A stretch of 52,931 nucleotides of DNA, from positions 1-52,931 of the forward strand of contig NZ_JAHLOS010000033.1 in assembly GCF_018917525.1 (NCBI RefSeq). Reading direction: 5' to 3'. How positions within the stretch are numbered: position 1 is the first letter of the stretch; each line of letters opens with the position of its first letter. Under the pieces are notes generated by a model, which was given only the letters and a program-made list of their open reading frames with translations, was not told the DNA's origin and ran no database searches. Shown here in pieces: positions 18,041 to 27,674 of the stretch. A program made the position numbers and the translations under genes. This stretch comes from Enterococcus raffinosus. Its GTDB lineage: Bacteria; Bacillota; Bacilli; Lactobacillales; Enterococcaceae.

Positions 18041-20589
18041 TCATTATTGATGATGCCGATGTAAAGCAGGAAGTGAAAGAAGAAAAAAGTAAACCAGACA
18101 AAAAGAAAAAGGGAAAAGCAAAAATAGTTAAGGGAAAGGCCATGTTATCGTTTATTCCTTTTCGAAGAATTATTTCTGAAGATTGCATTGCTCTTGAAGA
18201 TGGAGTGACGGATTATTTTTCTATTGAGGAAGTAGCAGTTCGCAATGGCTCACAAAATGATAAAGCCACCGCCATCGAGGAGTTTTGGGATTTTCTTAGA
18301 GTAATGGAAGTCGATTGCAAGTTCATCCTTACGAACAATCCCACTGATGTGGCAGAAAATATTGACTATGCAAAGCGAAGATTCCAATTAACGGAATCCA
18401 TCGATACAGATTATATCAAAGAGGAAAAAGAATACTCCCTACGTCAATTAGAATACCTAAATAGTCATTATCTATCTGGTGAGATCTACCTTCAAGTGTT
18501 CGCTGACGATCACGAGGAAATGAAATTGGTCCAAAATACGGTCCTTTCATCAAATGGATTATTTTTCAGAGTGCAGTCGATCCCATTGGCACGAAAAGTT
18601 CGGCTAATCCATTCACTTTACAATTTTGGTGATTCTTCATTACCTGGGATTCCGTATACTGGCAATGATGAGGACGGGCGACCAGCGGAGATTCAAAAAG
18701 TAGTTGATAAAAAAGGATATGACCCAATCTTTATTTGTCAAATCCAGCCAATAGCAAATCTCGGAACAAAGTCCTGCGATTATCTGAGAACGAATCAAGG
18801 CTATCTAAAAACGTTGCATGTTACCGCCTATAAGAAAAAAGGGAACCCTTTGTTTTATGGAGAAAATGTCTTCAAATTTGCCAACACTACGACAAGCATT
18901 GATATCTTTAACGTAGACAAGAGTAGCACTGATTTTGAGCGTTCGCTTAATCGTTCATTGAACGAATATGAAGATCGTATTGAATCCAGCAAAGATCGTA
19001 TCAGTCGGAAAAAAGCGGCTAGTGAATATCGTAAATTGGATGAAACGATCGATACGATTATTGAAGATGATGAAGCACTAAAACAGATTCATGTCCGAAT
19101 CTTTTTGCATGAACCTTCATTGGATGCTCTTGCCGACAAAGAACAAGAAGTGCTAACAAAATTAAAGAAACATGGATTTCACGCTCATTGTTTTATTGAT
19201 GAAGCAGAAACAGAATACCGCGCATTGTTTGTATCATTTACCGAAAATCAGAAACAAAGAAAACGTAAAGGACAAGAAATTCGAGCGTTCATGTTGGCAG
19301 GCAGCTACTTCTTTAGTAGTGCGAAATTGGTTGATCCTAACGCGCTCTATACTGGTTATGCGCTTTATGGGAGTGGCTTAGTAGTCTTGAACCAATTCCA
19401 CAAAGATCGGTCCAGAAAGAGCTATGGAGGGCTTTATATAGGAAACCAAGGATTTGGTAAGTCGACTGAGATCAAGGCGACTGCTAAGACAAATCGTTTA
19501 CTTGGAAATAATACTTTTTTGTTCATGGTTTCGAATGAAGCAGAGCGATTAGTCAAAGCTTGTGGTGGCCTCCATTTTGATGCGAGGGAACCCAAAATTA
19601 ACCCATGCCAGATTTATAGCACTGACTTTGATATTCAAAGCAATCAGACAAAAGATCGTCAATACTTTATCACGAATGTCACGAAAATGAAGATCATTCT
19701 ATCCATGGCGGCGAATCTTTCGCAACAAACCACGAATAGCAGCCAAAAATATATTACAGATTTTTATAAGAGCTGGGTTGATGAGTATCATTTAGATATT
19801 GATCAAATCACAACTTATGATCCAGAACAATATCCTTTGTATTCAAACGTATTAGAATACGCCAAAAATCAGTATCAGAGTGAAACGGATCAGTTGGAGC
19901 GCCAAGCGTTAAAAGAAATGATTGGCGGCTTAGAAACGGTTGTAGACACCTATGGAGATATCTTTAATGTGCATACGGAGTTCTCGTTGGATCAACAAAA
20001 GTTGGTTGCCTTTAACTTAGAAAGTTTGTTGAATATTCAAGATAGTGACATTTACAATGCACAGTATTTCAACCTATATAACATGGTTTACTCTCATGCG
20101 GTTCGAGTTGGGCAACAAGAAAAGTATCTCTACACCACTAAGCAAAAGAAACCGTCTGAGATCATTTTTACAGATATTGTATCCGATGAATTTCATAATC
20201 CAATTCGAACTAGAAATGTCCAGTTATTGAATCAAATGGATCGGAATAATCGTGAAGGACGAAAAATCTTTATTGCTCAGCATTATGCGGTTCATGACAT
20301 CAAGGATTGCTTCATCGACATGGACGATAATGGAAGAATGGGACCGGTATCACAAGCGGTAATGAACCTTTATAAGCTATCAACTTACCGCTTTATTTAC
20401 AGACAAGATGCCTCTTCATTAGATACTCTTCGCAAGGTTTTTGGTAAAGAAATTAGTGAATCCGACCTACAAGCAATTACAAGGCTGAAGGAAGGACAAT
20501 CCCATTTGAATATCAAAGGGACCACCAATATTCAGTTTAAGCGAGAAGTGAGTAAACGTGATCTAGAAATCTTTGAGGGGAGTATTTAG
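18037..20589 (+). CDS. VirB4-like conjugation ATPase (TraE type)
   Basis: This 850-residue cytoplasmic ATPase powers assembly and DNA transfer in type IV secretion. Walker A is GNQGFGKS (469-476). The Walker B region is IIFTDIVSDEF (D717-E718), and an IAQHYA segment further on fits the conserved Q motif. The N-terminal 40 residues are very Lys/Glu rich. Residues 50-450 are the usual VirB4 N-terminal region. Length is typical for Gram-positive members. It overlaps the PrgI-like gene upstream and is followed by a small gene after 2 bases. Confidence 0.88.
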   Translation: MIIIDDADVKQEVKEEKSKPDKKKKGKAKIVKGKAMLSFIPFRRIISEDCIALEDGVTDYFSIEEVAVRNGSQNDKATAIEEFWDFLRVMEVDCKFILTNNPTDVAENIDYAKRRFQLTESIDTDYIKEEKEYSLRQLEYLNSHYLSGEIYLQVFADDHEEMKLVQNTVLSSNGLFFRVQSIPLARKVRLIHSLYNFGDSSLPGIPYTGNDEDGRPAEIQKVVDKKGYDPIFICQIQPIANLGTKSCDYLRTNQGYLKTLHVTAYKKKGNPLFYGENVFKFANTTTSIDIFNVDKSSTDFERSLNRSLNEYEDRIESSKDRISRKKAASEYRKLDETIDTIIEDDEALKQIHVRIFLHEPSLDALADKEQEVLTKLKKHGFHAHCFIDEAETEYRALFVSFTENQKQRKRKGQEIRAFMLAGSYFFSSAKLVDPNALYTGYALYGSGLVVLNQFHKDRSRKSYGGLYIGNQGFGKSTEIKATAKTNRLLGNNTFLFMVSNEAERLVKACGGLHFDAREPKINPCQIYSTDFDIQSNQTKDRQYFITNVTKMKIILSMAANLSQQTTNSSQKYITDFYKSWVDEYHLDIDQITTYDPEQYPLYSNVLEYAKNQYQSETDQLERQALKEMIGGLETVVDTYGDIFNVHTEFSLDQQKLVAFNLESLLNIQDSDIYNAQYFNLYNMVYSHAVRVGQQEKYLYTTKQKKPSEIIFTDIVSDEFHNPIRTRNVQLLNQMDRNNREGRKIFIAQHYAVHDIKDCFIDMDDNGRMGPVSQAVMNLYKLSTYRFIYRQDASSLDTLRKVFGKEISESDLQAITRLKEGQSHLNIKGTTNIQFKREVSKRDLEIFEGSI

Positions 20590-20591
20590 TT

Positions 20592-20777
20592 ATGAAAAAA
20601 AAGGATAAGAAGCCTTTTCGACAACGCTTGAATAATGCCTCTCGCTATATCTTAGGAAATCCGGATCACTCGAAGGAAACAGGGAAAACAAAGCCCCTGT
20701 TTCTTTTTGTTTTCATATTGTATCTCTGTTACATCTTGTTCAAATATGTTTTGTAAGGAAGGTGGTTGATTGGTTGA
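20592..20777 (+). CDS. Small transfer-operon gene, probably frameshifted
   Basis: The ATG at 20592 opens a basic N-terminus (KKKDKKPFRQRLNNASRY) of about 35 residues. As written, the frame then runs into an unremarkable tail and stops at 20777, overlapping the next gene. If one T is removed from the run at 20700-20703, the frame reads LFLFVFILYLCYILFKYVL and stops at 20757, a clean membrane helix that ends just before the next gene's ribosome binding site. I infer that the real product is a 54-residue basic single-pass membrane protein and that the T run carries a frameshift or a sequencing error. Confidence 0.45.
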
Positions 20778-21933
20778 GAAAATAAACGTATTTACGGAGA
20801 GACAGTTACGCTATGCCAGAGGAACCAATATGTTTGAATACCTTCTTTCTCGTGGCGAGAAGTTTGAGAAAGTAAGTGGAAAAACCTATGAACATGTAGC
20901 CCATGATTCTATGCGAGCAAACATTAAGACTGGAGTAGTTACTTGGTTTTCACAGTATGATGAAACACGAAAGGATAAATTATCTTCCTTTGATAACGCA
21001 ATCGAATTTGCGATGCGTGTCCTTCATGAACCCTATGAGCAAACAGTTCAGCAACTGCTCGATTTCCGCAGTCAGAATCAAGTAACGGTCACTTATCAGT
21101 CTAAGAAAAATGATCCGCAAATACCTTTCTCTATGGACAATTGGCGTGAAAAAGATTTAGAAAAGTTGACCGATAAAGGGAGAGAGTATTTATCATCTCG
21201 CTACATTAGTTCTGATTTGATTTCTTTTCTGGAAGAGCAAAAATTTCTTTCTTCTGATAGCAAGAATAACCTGCTGTTTAAGTGGTATGAGTTCCGCCCA
21301 TCAGGCAATCAAACGGTTGTTGGTGCAGATGTAGTTGGTACCTTTCGCAAGCCTGTAAAGCAGCGAATTAACTACAATGACTTAACGAAAGAAAAACTAA
21401 AAAGAGCCACTTTTAAAGGAATTGCCACCGGTAGTAAGCATACTGGTGGCTTTTATTTATCTGCTGGATTGGATTTCAAAACTGAGCAGCATTTATTTGT
21501 TTTTGAAGCACCCATAGAAGCTCTCTCTTATCTCGAATTGTATCAGGGGAGATTTCCCAAGAATTGTTTCTTTCACGCCATGGCTGGCATGAAATGGCAG
21601 TCTGTCGAGGAACGTATCAAAGAGATCAAATCTGCGTATCCAGAAGATAGTAAACTCAATGTCATTTTGTGTGTGAACAATGACCATGAAGCCAAAAATT
21701 TTATTGAGAAAGTTGAAAAAAACTATTCAACTACTCCACAGAATGATAGGGATTATAAGCTAAAAACACATCTTCCCAAAATTCCAGATGGCGATTGGAA
21801 TGAGGTGTTGGAGTACAAGAGAACAGGGCACTTAGCGAGTCGAGAATTGAAGAAGAAAGAATACTCGGAAGCTCAGAAACTCCGCAAGAATCTTCTAGAA
21901 AAACAACCGGTGATGGAAGGCGGTGAGCGTTAA
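20770..21933 (+). CDS. DUF3991/Toprim-domain protein (primase-like)
   Basis: This 387-residue protein starts at TTG 20770 behind aaggaaggtgg. Residues 15-110 match the DUF3991 pattern (YLLSRGEKFEK, AHDSMRANIKTGVVTWF). Residues ~235-330 look like a Toprim fold: acidic FVFEAPIEALSY, a glycine-containing AMAGMKW, and the acidic end NVILCVNNDHEA. In the usual Toprim motif the last part is DxD; here it reads NND, so catalysis is uncertain. Proteins of this kind occur in Gram-positive ICEs and plasmids and are thought to prime or process transferred single strands. The stop abuts the next ATG. Confidence 0.72.
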   Translation: MVEKINVFTERQLRYARGTNMFEYLLSRGEKFEKVSGKTYEHVAHDSMRANIKTGVVTWFSQYDETRKDKLSSFDNAIEFAMRVLHEPYEQTVQQLLDFRSQNQVTVTYQSKKNDPQIPFSMDNWREKDLEKLTDKGREYLSSRYISSDLISFLEEQKFLSSDSKNNLLFKWYEFRPSGNQTVVGADVVGTFRKPVKQRINYNDLTKEKLKRATFKGIATGSKHTGGFYLSAGLDFKTEQHLFVFEAPIEALSYLELYQGRFPKNCFFHAMAGMKWQSVEERIKEIKSAYPEDSKLNVILCVNNDHEAKNFIEKVEKNYSTTPQNDRDYKLKTHLPKIPDGDWNEVLEYKRTGHLASRELKKKEYSEAQKLRKNLLEKQPVMEGGER

Positions 21934-22929
21934 ATGAAACACCTGAAAAGAAAGGTTGTCGCTGTTGTTGCTGCTTTTGGGATGATGTTTGTTCTGGTTA
22001 ATGGTGTTGTCTCTGAATTTACGAGTGTTGCTATTGAGTCACAAAATACGAGCGATCGAAATGACTATACTGCTACTGGTTTATCAACGGAAGTTCTTGC
22101 CTTAAGAGAAGAATTTTTATCCGCAATGAAAGAGATCGGGATGCCAGAATCCTACATTGATTTATTGTTAGCCATCTGTATGCAGGAAAGCGGCGGGCGA
22201 GTTGAAGATGTGATGCAATCGAGTGAGAGCTTAGGCCTTTCTCCTAACACTATTAACAAGTCACAAAGCATCAAACAGGGTGTAAAAGTTCTTTGGGAGA
22301 ACATTCAAGCGATTGGTGACAAGCGAGTAGAAGAGAGTGAGGAGCGGCTTAAAACTGCTGTTCAAGCATACAACTTTGGTTCGGGATTTATCTCCTATGC
22401 GCAATCAAAAGATCATAAATACTCGAAAGAGTTGGCTATCTCTTTTTCTGCAATACAAGCGGGAAAAATAGGATGGAGTAGCTATGGGGATATTAACTAT
22501 ATTGATAATGTATGGCGGTACTTGAAGAATCAAACGGTGCCTCCAGATATCGGAGACTTTGAACCAATATTAGCCACTATTTTACCTTATCAAGGTCAAA
22601 AATACGTCTTCGGGGGAAAAAATCCTAGCATGGGGTTTGATTGTAGTGGAATCATATCGTGGGCGTATGCGCAAAAAGGAATTATTTTTCCTTCTTATAC
22701 AGTGAGTCAATGGGACTTAACTACACCCGTTCAGTTAAGTGAGGCTAGACCAGGAGATCTAGTATTTTTCCGCGGGACTTATGGGTCACCAGATTTTATT
22801 TCTCATGTTGAGTTTTACCTTAGCGACTCACTGATGTATGGAAGTAATTCAAGTGGAGTTGGTTATCACGATTGGTCGAATGAATATTGGAAAAAACATT
22901 TTGCAGGAGTTCGAAGATTAGTTCGTTAG
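21934..22929 (+). CDS. Bifunctional wall hydrolase: lysozyme-like + NlpC/P60
   Basis: This 331-residue membrane-anchored or secreted enzyme locally opens peptidoglycan for the mating channel. An N-terminal hydrophobic segment lies at 9-30. Residues ~50-185 are a lysozyme-like transglycosylase domain with catalytic glutamate in AICMQESGG and a VQAYNFGSG motif. Residues ~205-331 are NlpC/P60 with Cys in GFDCSGIISWAY and His in ISHVEFYL. This two-domain layout is that of Tn916 Orf14/CwlT and related VirB1-like proteins. It lies between the Toprim and VirB8-like genes. Confidence 0.9.
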   Translation: MKHLKRKVVAVVAAFGMMFVLVNGVVSEFTSVAIESQNTSDRNDYTATGLSTEVLALREEFLSAMKEIGMPESYIDLLLAICMQESGGRVEDVMQSSESLGLSPNTINKSQSIKQGVKVLWENIQAIGDKRVEESEERLKTAVQAYNFGSGFISYAQSKDHKYSKELAISFSAIQAGKIGWSSYGDINYIDNVWRYLKNQTVPPDIGDFEPILATILPYQGQKYVFGGKNPSMGFDCSGIISWAYAQKGIIFPSYTVSQWDLTTPVQLSEARPGDLVFFRGTYGSPDFISHVEFYLSDSLMYGSNSSGVGYHDWSNEYWKKHFAGVRRLVR

Positions 22930-22963
22930 CCAAACAAAAAAATTTAAGAAAAGAGGAAATTTT

Positions 22964-23104
22964 ATGTTTATTCTCAGTCATTTTATCGTATTCGGATTAG
23001 GTTCCATCAGTGGTGTTGTCATCATGTGTATGATGCAAGTTGCCAAAGAATCAGACGAAAAAATGGAACTTATGCGACGTGAAAAGAAGGAGCCATCACA
23101 ATGA
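22964..23104 (+). CDS. DUF3789-like small membrane protein (46 aa)
   Basis: This short frame begins MFILSHFIVFGLGSISGVV and continues MCMMQVAKESD into a charged tail. One glycine-rich helix followed by a M-C-x-x-Q-x-A-K-x-x-D pattern fits the small DUF3789 proteins found in Gram-positive ICEs. It has a good ribosome binding site, aagaggaa, and overlaps the next gene by 4 bases (ATGA). Function unknown. Confidence 0.65.
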   Translation: MFILSHFIVFGLGSISGVVIMCMMQVAKESDEKMELMRREKKEPSQ

Positions 23105-23715
23105 AAAAAATAATCGGCGCTGGGGTTTTCGGAGTCGTTATAGGTCTAGTATTCGGTGTCATTATTCTGGCATTTCTTGGGGAACATACCGAACCTACGA
23201 CAAAGAAAACGATCAATGACTCCAAACAATCCATCGATAGTATCGAGAGAAAAGAATCTACATCAATATCAGAAAAAAACAAATCTATTGAGCGATCCAC
23301 CCACAATCAGAAAGAATATGATGCGATATCTAGGACCTGTTCAGCCTTCATCTCAGCCTTTTTTACCAACCATCCAAAGACTTCAAATGAAGAAAAAAAG
23401 GAACAGCTAATGCCATTTTTATCTGAGGTAGGAAAGAAGAAATTGTTAAAAGATTATAGCTACCAAGAAGGGACAGATATTGCTGAAACCAAAGCGGTTC
23501 GGACAACAAACTATGCAAAGTTTGACTCTGTAACGGGTAAAGCAACTGTTATGAGCTTCATGCTTTATCAGACTATTTATCCTGATCAACCAGTGATGAA
23601 CGCTCAAACGATTGTTCAGTTGAGCTTAACTAAAAATGAGGAAGATATTTGGCAGATTGATCAAGCGGAAATGCGTTTACTGAATCAACCAATGCCGGAA
23701 TCTTTCTTTTCGTAA
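23101..23715 (+). CDS. VirB8/TcpC-like transfer protein
   Basis: This 204-residue protein has one N-terminal helix (~5-28), a polar linker, and a C-terminal domain (75-204) of alternating helix and strand consistent with an NTF2-like fold (NYAKFDSVTGKATVMSFMLY, QTIVQLSLTKNEEDIWQID). VirB8 and TcpC/Orf13 proteins have this layout and act as assembly factors in the envelope. No sequence motif is diagnostic, so the call rests on topology and place in the operon. Confidence 0.5.
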   Translation: MKKIIGAGVFGVVIGLVFGVIILAFLGEHTEPTTKKTINDSKQSIDSIERKESTSISEKNKSIERSTHNQKEYDAISRTCSAFISAFFTNHPKTSNEEKKEQLMPFLSEVGKKKLLKDYSYQEGTDIAETKAVRTTNYAKFDSVTGKATVMSFMLYQTIYPDQPVMNAQTIVQLSLTKNEEDIWQIDQAEMRLLNQPMPESFFS

Positions 23716-23730
23716 TGAGGAGAGATTGTC

Positions 23731-24672
23731 ATGATAAAAAAGCAAATGGATCGTTTTCCTAAAGTATTTCGAGGCGTGTTTTCACTTTTATTTAGGCAAT
23801 GGAACCGACCAAATAGAGAGTCCATGTTTTATGTAGGTATGCTTTTTCTAACGATATTTGGTCTGATTTTCATTGTGTCCAGTCGTTCAATCTTCGGTGA
23901 TGATAGTGTCATTGTCGATGCCGGAATAGGACAGAAAAGCGTGGCGGAAGTAGGAAAGACAGAAGTGATGATCGTTGGTAAAACCATCAATCCAAAAACG
24001 CACTACGGGGAAATAATTTTACGAGTGGATCAACCAGTTACGGAAGTCGGAATCACTTATGAAGCGGTTGTCGGTGAGAATGAGACGAAAGTACTTGTTT
24101 CTTCTAAGCTTTCAAAAATACACGATCAATACTACTTACTACAGATCAATAAAATTCCTGATAAGTGGCGGCAACTGGTCATAGATTTTGGCTATACATC
24201 AGTTGAAAAACCAAAACTCAATACAAACTATGATGTTGAAAATGTAGAAGAAATAATCAAAAAGAAAGAAGAAAAAACAGAACAAGCCACCTTCATTTTC
24301 GACTATCGAAAGATGTCTACTGATAAGAAGTTAGCCAAGAAAAGCATGGATTCGTACATTATCCAAGTGACAGAAATTGAAATGAAAAATGTTGATAAAC
24401 TTCTCAAAAAAATCGAAGAGGATTGCGATGTTCTTGATAAGGAGATTCAATTATTTATCAAGAAAATTGGAGAATTAACTGATCAAAAAGCCTTCCAAAC
24501 AGAGGAGCAGCAGAAGAGTACTGACGCTGAAATAGATAATTTGCATCGTGAAATTTCATCCTATGAGACCGCTGTTCTTGATATGGAAAAACAATCAGAT
24601 CAATTAAAAGAGAAGAAACAAAAATTAATTGAACGTAATCGACAATCAAAATATTTAGCCGACGAAGAATGA
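23731..24672 (+). CDS. Membrane protein with C-terminal coiled coil (313 aa)
   Basis: One membrane helix lies at about 33-51, followed by an outside beta-rich domain (60-160), then a long Lys/Glu-rich segment from ~175 that is a probable coiled coil (EIQLFIKKIGELTDQ, SSYETAVLDMEKQSDQLKEK). It is the last gene before the oriT-like region and has an aggaga site. I do not recognise its family. It may be a structural arm of the mating apparatus. Confidence 0.5.
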   Translation: MIKKQMDRFPKVFRGVFSLLFRQWNRPNRESMFYVGMLFLTIFGLIFIVSSRSIFGDDSVIVDAGIGQKSVAEVGKTEVMIVGKTINPKTHYGEIILRVDQPVTEVGITYEAVVGENETKVLVSSKLSKIHDQYYLLQINKIPDKWRQLVIDFGYTSVEKPKLNTNYDVENVEEIIKKKEEKTEQATFIFDYRKMSTDKKLAKKSMDSYIIQVTEIEMKNVDKLLKKIEEDCDVLDKEIQLFIKKIGELTDQKAFQTEEQQKSTDAEIDNLHREISSYETAVLDMEKQSDQLKEKKQKLIERNRQSKYLADEE

Positions 24673-24797
24673 TTTTCTTGATCAAAAAAAATGGGGTCAA
24701 TCTCACTCTACAATGGGTGGCATCATTCAAGAAGTTGTGTGTCATCTGGGAAGAATGTGTAGAGTAAATGGGAAGAATCAGCAAATCTCATCCGGAC

Positions 24798-24846
24798 GGG
24801 TTCCCCTTGCACTGCAAGGGCGGGAGCTTGTCTCCCGGAAGAACCC
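24798..24846 (+). other. Structured GC-rich element, candidate origin of transfer (oriT)
   Basis: Between the transfer operon and the mobilisation genes is a compact fold. An outer stem gggttc/gaaccc (24798-24803 with 24841-24846) encloses two hairpins: ccctTGCA/TGCAaggg (24804-24820, one-base loop) and cgggag/ctcccg (24821-24837, loop cttgt). It is far more GC-rich than its surroundings and lies about 80 bases before two relaxosome-type genes and the relaxase, where an oriT is expected. The nick site is not identified. A small structured RNA is the alternative. Confidence 0.55.
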
Positions 24847-24926
24847 CTTATGCTCTTACACAAAACAGGAGGGATTAAACGAGTGCCAAGAACTGAGAGA
24901 TAAAAATAGGTAGGTGAACTATCAAC

Positions 24927-25214
24927 ATGGCAAGGGTTGAAATACGGTTTGACGATGATCGAGTACCAACTGAACTGACAAAACAGGCGAAGGAAAAAGG
25001 GTATCAGAGTCGGGAAGAATACTTGAATGAGGTTCTGACAGAAGTAGCAAATGGAGAGTATCAAACAGAAACGGCAGCACTGTATCGTCAGGCCCTGGCG
25101 CTCAATCGAACGGCAATGGAAAAAATGTTTGAAGCATTGGTACTGAATATAGAGCTGGGACTAATCAAATTACCGCCAGAATTATTCGAAGGAGGCGATG
25201 GAACTGGGAAATAA
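24927..25214 (+). CDS. Relaxosome accessory protein (95 aa)
   Basis: This small protein starts with a beta-strand-like segment (VEIRFDDDRVP) and two helices (ELTKQAKEKGYQSREEYLNEVL), the pattern of a ribbon-helix-helix DNA-binding protein. The C-terminal half is helical. It is the first gene after the oriT-like fold, and the next gene begins inside its 3' end (25198). It probably binds oriT and assists the relaxase; inferred from fold and context. Confidence 0.6.
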   Translation: MARVEIRFDDDRVPTELTKQAKEKGYQSREEYLNEVLTEVANGEYQTETAALYRQALALNRTAMEKMFEALVLNIELGLIKLPPELFEGGDGTGK

Positions 25215-25599
25215 GAAAGCAAATTTTTATATTGATGAAGAAATTCTAGAGACCATTGATGAAATCTGTCAGTCAAGAGTGTTGGGTGGCCGCGGCGTAT
25301 TCATCAAAGAACTGGTCGAGACCTATATGAAAGGTGAACTGTTGCAATCTCAATTTGAGAATGAGGTGCTGTCTTTATTACGCCAGTACAAAAATATGTT
25401 AAACGAAATTATGGAATCTCAATTTATCCTGTTGAATGTCCTTAACACCATCTGTGAGATCAATGATTACGATAATTTTATCTCTATGGATGAGCGAAAA
25501 TCATTTGCGATTACCGAATCTGAGAAGCACGTATTAATGCGAAAAAATGCGGAGATCGTTAAACATTTAGAAGATAAAAAAGCAGGGCGAAGTAGTTGA
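25198..25599 (+). CDS. MobC-like relaxosome protein (133 aa)
   Basis: The N-terminal 45 residues (ANFYIDEEILETIDEI, FIKELVETYMKGEL) fit a ribbon-helix-helix domain. The rest is helical. ATG 25198 has a ggagg site inside the upstream gene. Its stop TGA overlaps the TTG start of the relaxase, so translation is coupled. Two tandem small DNA-binding genes ahead of a relaxase is common in MOBP systems. The likely role is oriT binding and relaxase recruitment. Confidence 0.62.
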   Translation: MELGNKKANFYIDEEILETIDEICQSRVLGGRGVFIKELVETYMKGELLQSQFENEVLSLLRQYKNMLNEIMESQFILLNVLNTICEINDYDNFISMDERKSFAITESEKHVLMRKNAEIVKHLEDKKAGRSS

Positions 25600-27674
25600 G
25601 TCAACAAAAATCTGCGGGTGTCATTTTGACAGGCGCATTTGTCATGCCTTATGCAGAATCCTTTGAGGGATACATTGATTATATGAGTCGAACGGAAGCG
25701 GTGCGAAATGAAAAGTTTCACCGCTTCAATGCGTTCAATGACACAGATGGAAAGAATTTTATTGAGGGTGCAGATGAAACAATGTTTGATCGGTACACAG
25801 ACTATTTATCCAACCCATTAAAAACGAAATCGTTATTCAATCGAAGCTATGATCGGCTACCGATAGAGGTTCTCCAGTATACAAAGAAATATTTCATCGA
25901 TGGGCAGGAAAACGGTTCGCCTTTATGGCAGCTGGTCTTCAGCTTTCGTAATGAGTGGCTCGTTGAAAATGGGTTGATGAATCCAAATAATAATGAAGTT
26001 CTTGAAGAAAAAATCTATGATGCGACACGAGAAGCGATGAACAGTTTGATTCATAAAGAAGGGCTGCAGGCTGAGTGGGTCGGTAGTATTCACTTCAATA
26101 CTAAGCATCTTCATGTTCATGTCGGAGTGGTAGAAAAAAATCCAACAAGAGAGTGGATCTTCTATGAAGATAAAAAGAATCCCAACAACAGCGGCTGGCA
26201 GTTCAAAGGAAAGATCAAAATTCGAAACATCAACGCAACAAAAAGTAAGTTCGTAAATCACCTGTTGGCAATGCAAGATGATCTTGCGATTGTTGACTAT
26301 GAAATGAAAAGCTTAATCAGTGCAGGCAGGAAAAACCTTCCTTCACTCATGGATGGTATTTTCAGTGAAAAGGTGTTCTCCCTCCAGCAAAAACTACCAA
26401 GAAATCGTAGCCGGTGGAAGTATGGGTATGGTGCTGGCCTGAACTTTAAAAAAGAACTGGATGAGTTAATCACGATGTACTTGAATGGTTACATGAAAAA
26501 TGAGCTCCAAGAATTTATAGCTACACTCAAGCCTATCAGTCAAAAATATGAAGAAGCATATGGAAATCCTCAAAACAAACCAACTTACCTAGAGAATAAA
26601 ATTTTTGGGAAAGATGGTCTTTATCCATCCTTGGGAAATGCGATTCTAAGACAATTCAGTGAGCTGGAGAAAACTAAGTCAGAGGCAAGACCAATTGGAA
26701 AATTGACACTATCGGATGTTCAGCAACTAGAGATAGAGCAGCGATGCGTTAAAAGTTCACTTCCTTCACCAGATGAAATTTTCACCAGTGATTCAGATGA
26801 AGGTTACGACTACTACATGGAAAATTTAATCGATCATGAGCCGCTCGTTGAGCAAGAAAACTTTTCCATACCTGATAGTGTTTCATTGGAACAAGACTTT
26901 AATGAGTTGCCAGTTGAAAAGTCGACATTTTCCAGTGCAGTTGAACTTCTCAATTCACGACTAGAGGAACTGAGTAAAGAACAAAGGCCTATTGAAGAAC
27001 AGATCTCCTCTTTTGAGAAATCCATCAAAGAAACTAGAGATCAAAAATTTAAAAAAATGAAAGAGAGTTTCCAATCAAATGCGATACCCGGGATTGAAGT
27101 AACAGAGACCAATAGTTCAAGTGAAGGTATCAAAAAGATTGGATCTGTAATGCAGCATTCAGAGAAATCAAATAGGAATAAAACGAGCACAAAAAAAGTT
27201 CCTCACTATGAAGAGGGATCAAAAAATATCTCAACCTTTTCTACAATCAATCAGGATGAGATACGAAAGCAATTACCAAGTGCCACTTTCATATTCGGAC
27301 CTAATCAGTGGCAGTTATCTGGACGAGAAGTAAAACCTGCAGAAAGAGAACGCCCCGTCTATATACTTGCGCCAGTATTTTCTGAAGAGGGAGGAACCAA
27401 AGAACTCATTGATTATATTTCCATTCCAATGTTTGATGTTTCTCAGACACAAAAAAGTAATTTTGATTTTGTTTATGCCAATCAAGAAAGAATAAGAATT
27501 GAGTCAAAAGTTTATCAATCAGGAATCAACAACAATGGGAAAAGAAATGATTTTGATCTAGAAAAATTGGAAAAGCAAGTTCACCAAGTGATGAAGCGAT
27601 TGGAATATGATCGTCAACATAATTTGAATAGGAAAGCATATCGTGAAATCAACAGAGAAGTATTTTTAGGATGA
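25596..27674 (+). CDS. Relaxase, MobP2-like
   Basis: This 692-residue enzyme would nick oriT and pilot the strand into the recipient. It starts at TTG 25596. The metal-binding histidines are in HFNTKHLHVHVGVV (H166, H171, H173, H175), the HxH motif of HUH relaxases. The N-terminus (VILTGAFVMPYAESFEGYIDYM) carries candidate tyrosine nucleophiles. FSFRNEWLVENGL and the basic helices at 220-320 fit the MobL/MobP2 group of Gram-positive ICEs. Residues ~400-560 are low complexity. A compact C-terminal domain (570-692) follows. Confidence 0.86.
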   Translation: MSQQKSAGVILTGAFVMPYAESFEGYIDYMSRTEAVRNEKFHRFNAFNDTDGKNFIEGADETMFDRYTDYLSNPLKTKSLFNRSYDRLPIEVLQYTKKYFIDGQENGSPLWQLVFSFRNEWLVENGLMNPNNNEVLEEKIYDATREAMNSLIHKEGLQAEWVGSIHFNTKHLHVHVGVVEKNPTREWIFYEDKKNPNNSGWQFKGKIKIRNINATKSKFVNHLLAMQDDLAIVDYEMKSLISAGRKNLPSLMDGIFSEKVFSLQQKLPRNRSRWKYGYGAGLNFKKELDELITMYLNGYMKNELQEFIATLKPISQKYEEAYGNPQNKPTYLENKIFGKDGLYPSLGNAILRQFSELEKTKSEARPIGKLTLSDVQQLEIEQRCVKSSLPSPDEIFTSDSDEGYDYYMENLIDHEPLVEQENFSIPDSVSLEQDFNELPVEKSTFSSAVELLNSRLEELSKEQRPIEEQISSFEKSIKETRDQKFKKMKESFQSNAIPGIEVTETNSSSEGIKKIGSVMQHSEKSNRNKTSTKKVPHYEEGSKNISTFSTINQDEIRKQLPSATFIFGPNQWQLSGREVKPAERERPVYILAPVFSEEGGTKELIDYISIPMFDVSQTQKSNFDFVYANQERIRIESKVYQSGINNNGKRNDFDLEKLEKQVHQVMKRLEYDRQHNLNRKAYREINREVFLG

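Noticed and set aside
24713-25064. Frames on both strands over the oriT-like region
   Set aside because: They cover a structured GC-rich fold and have no sensible start signals.
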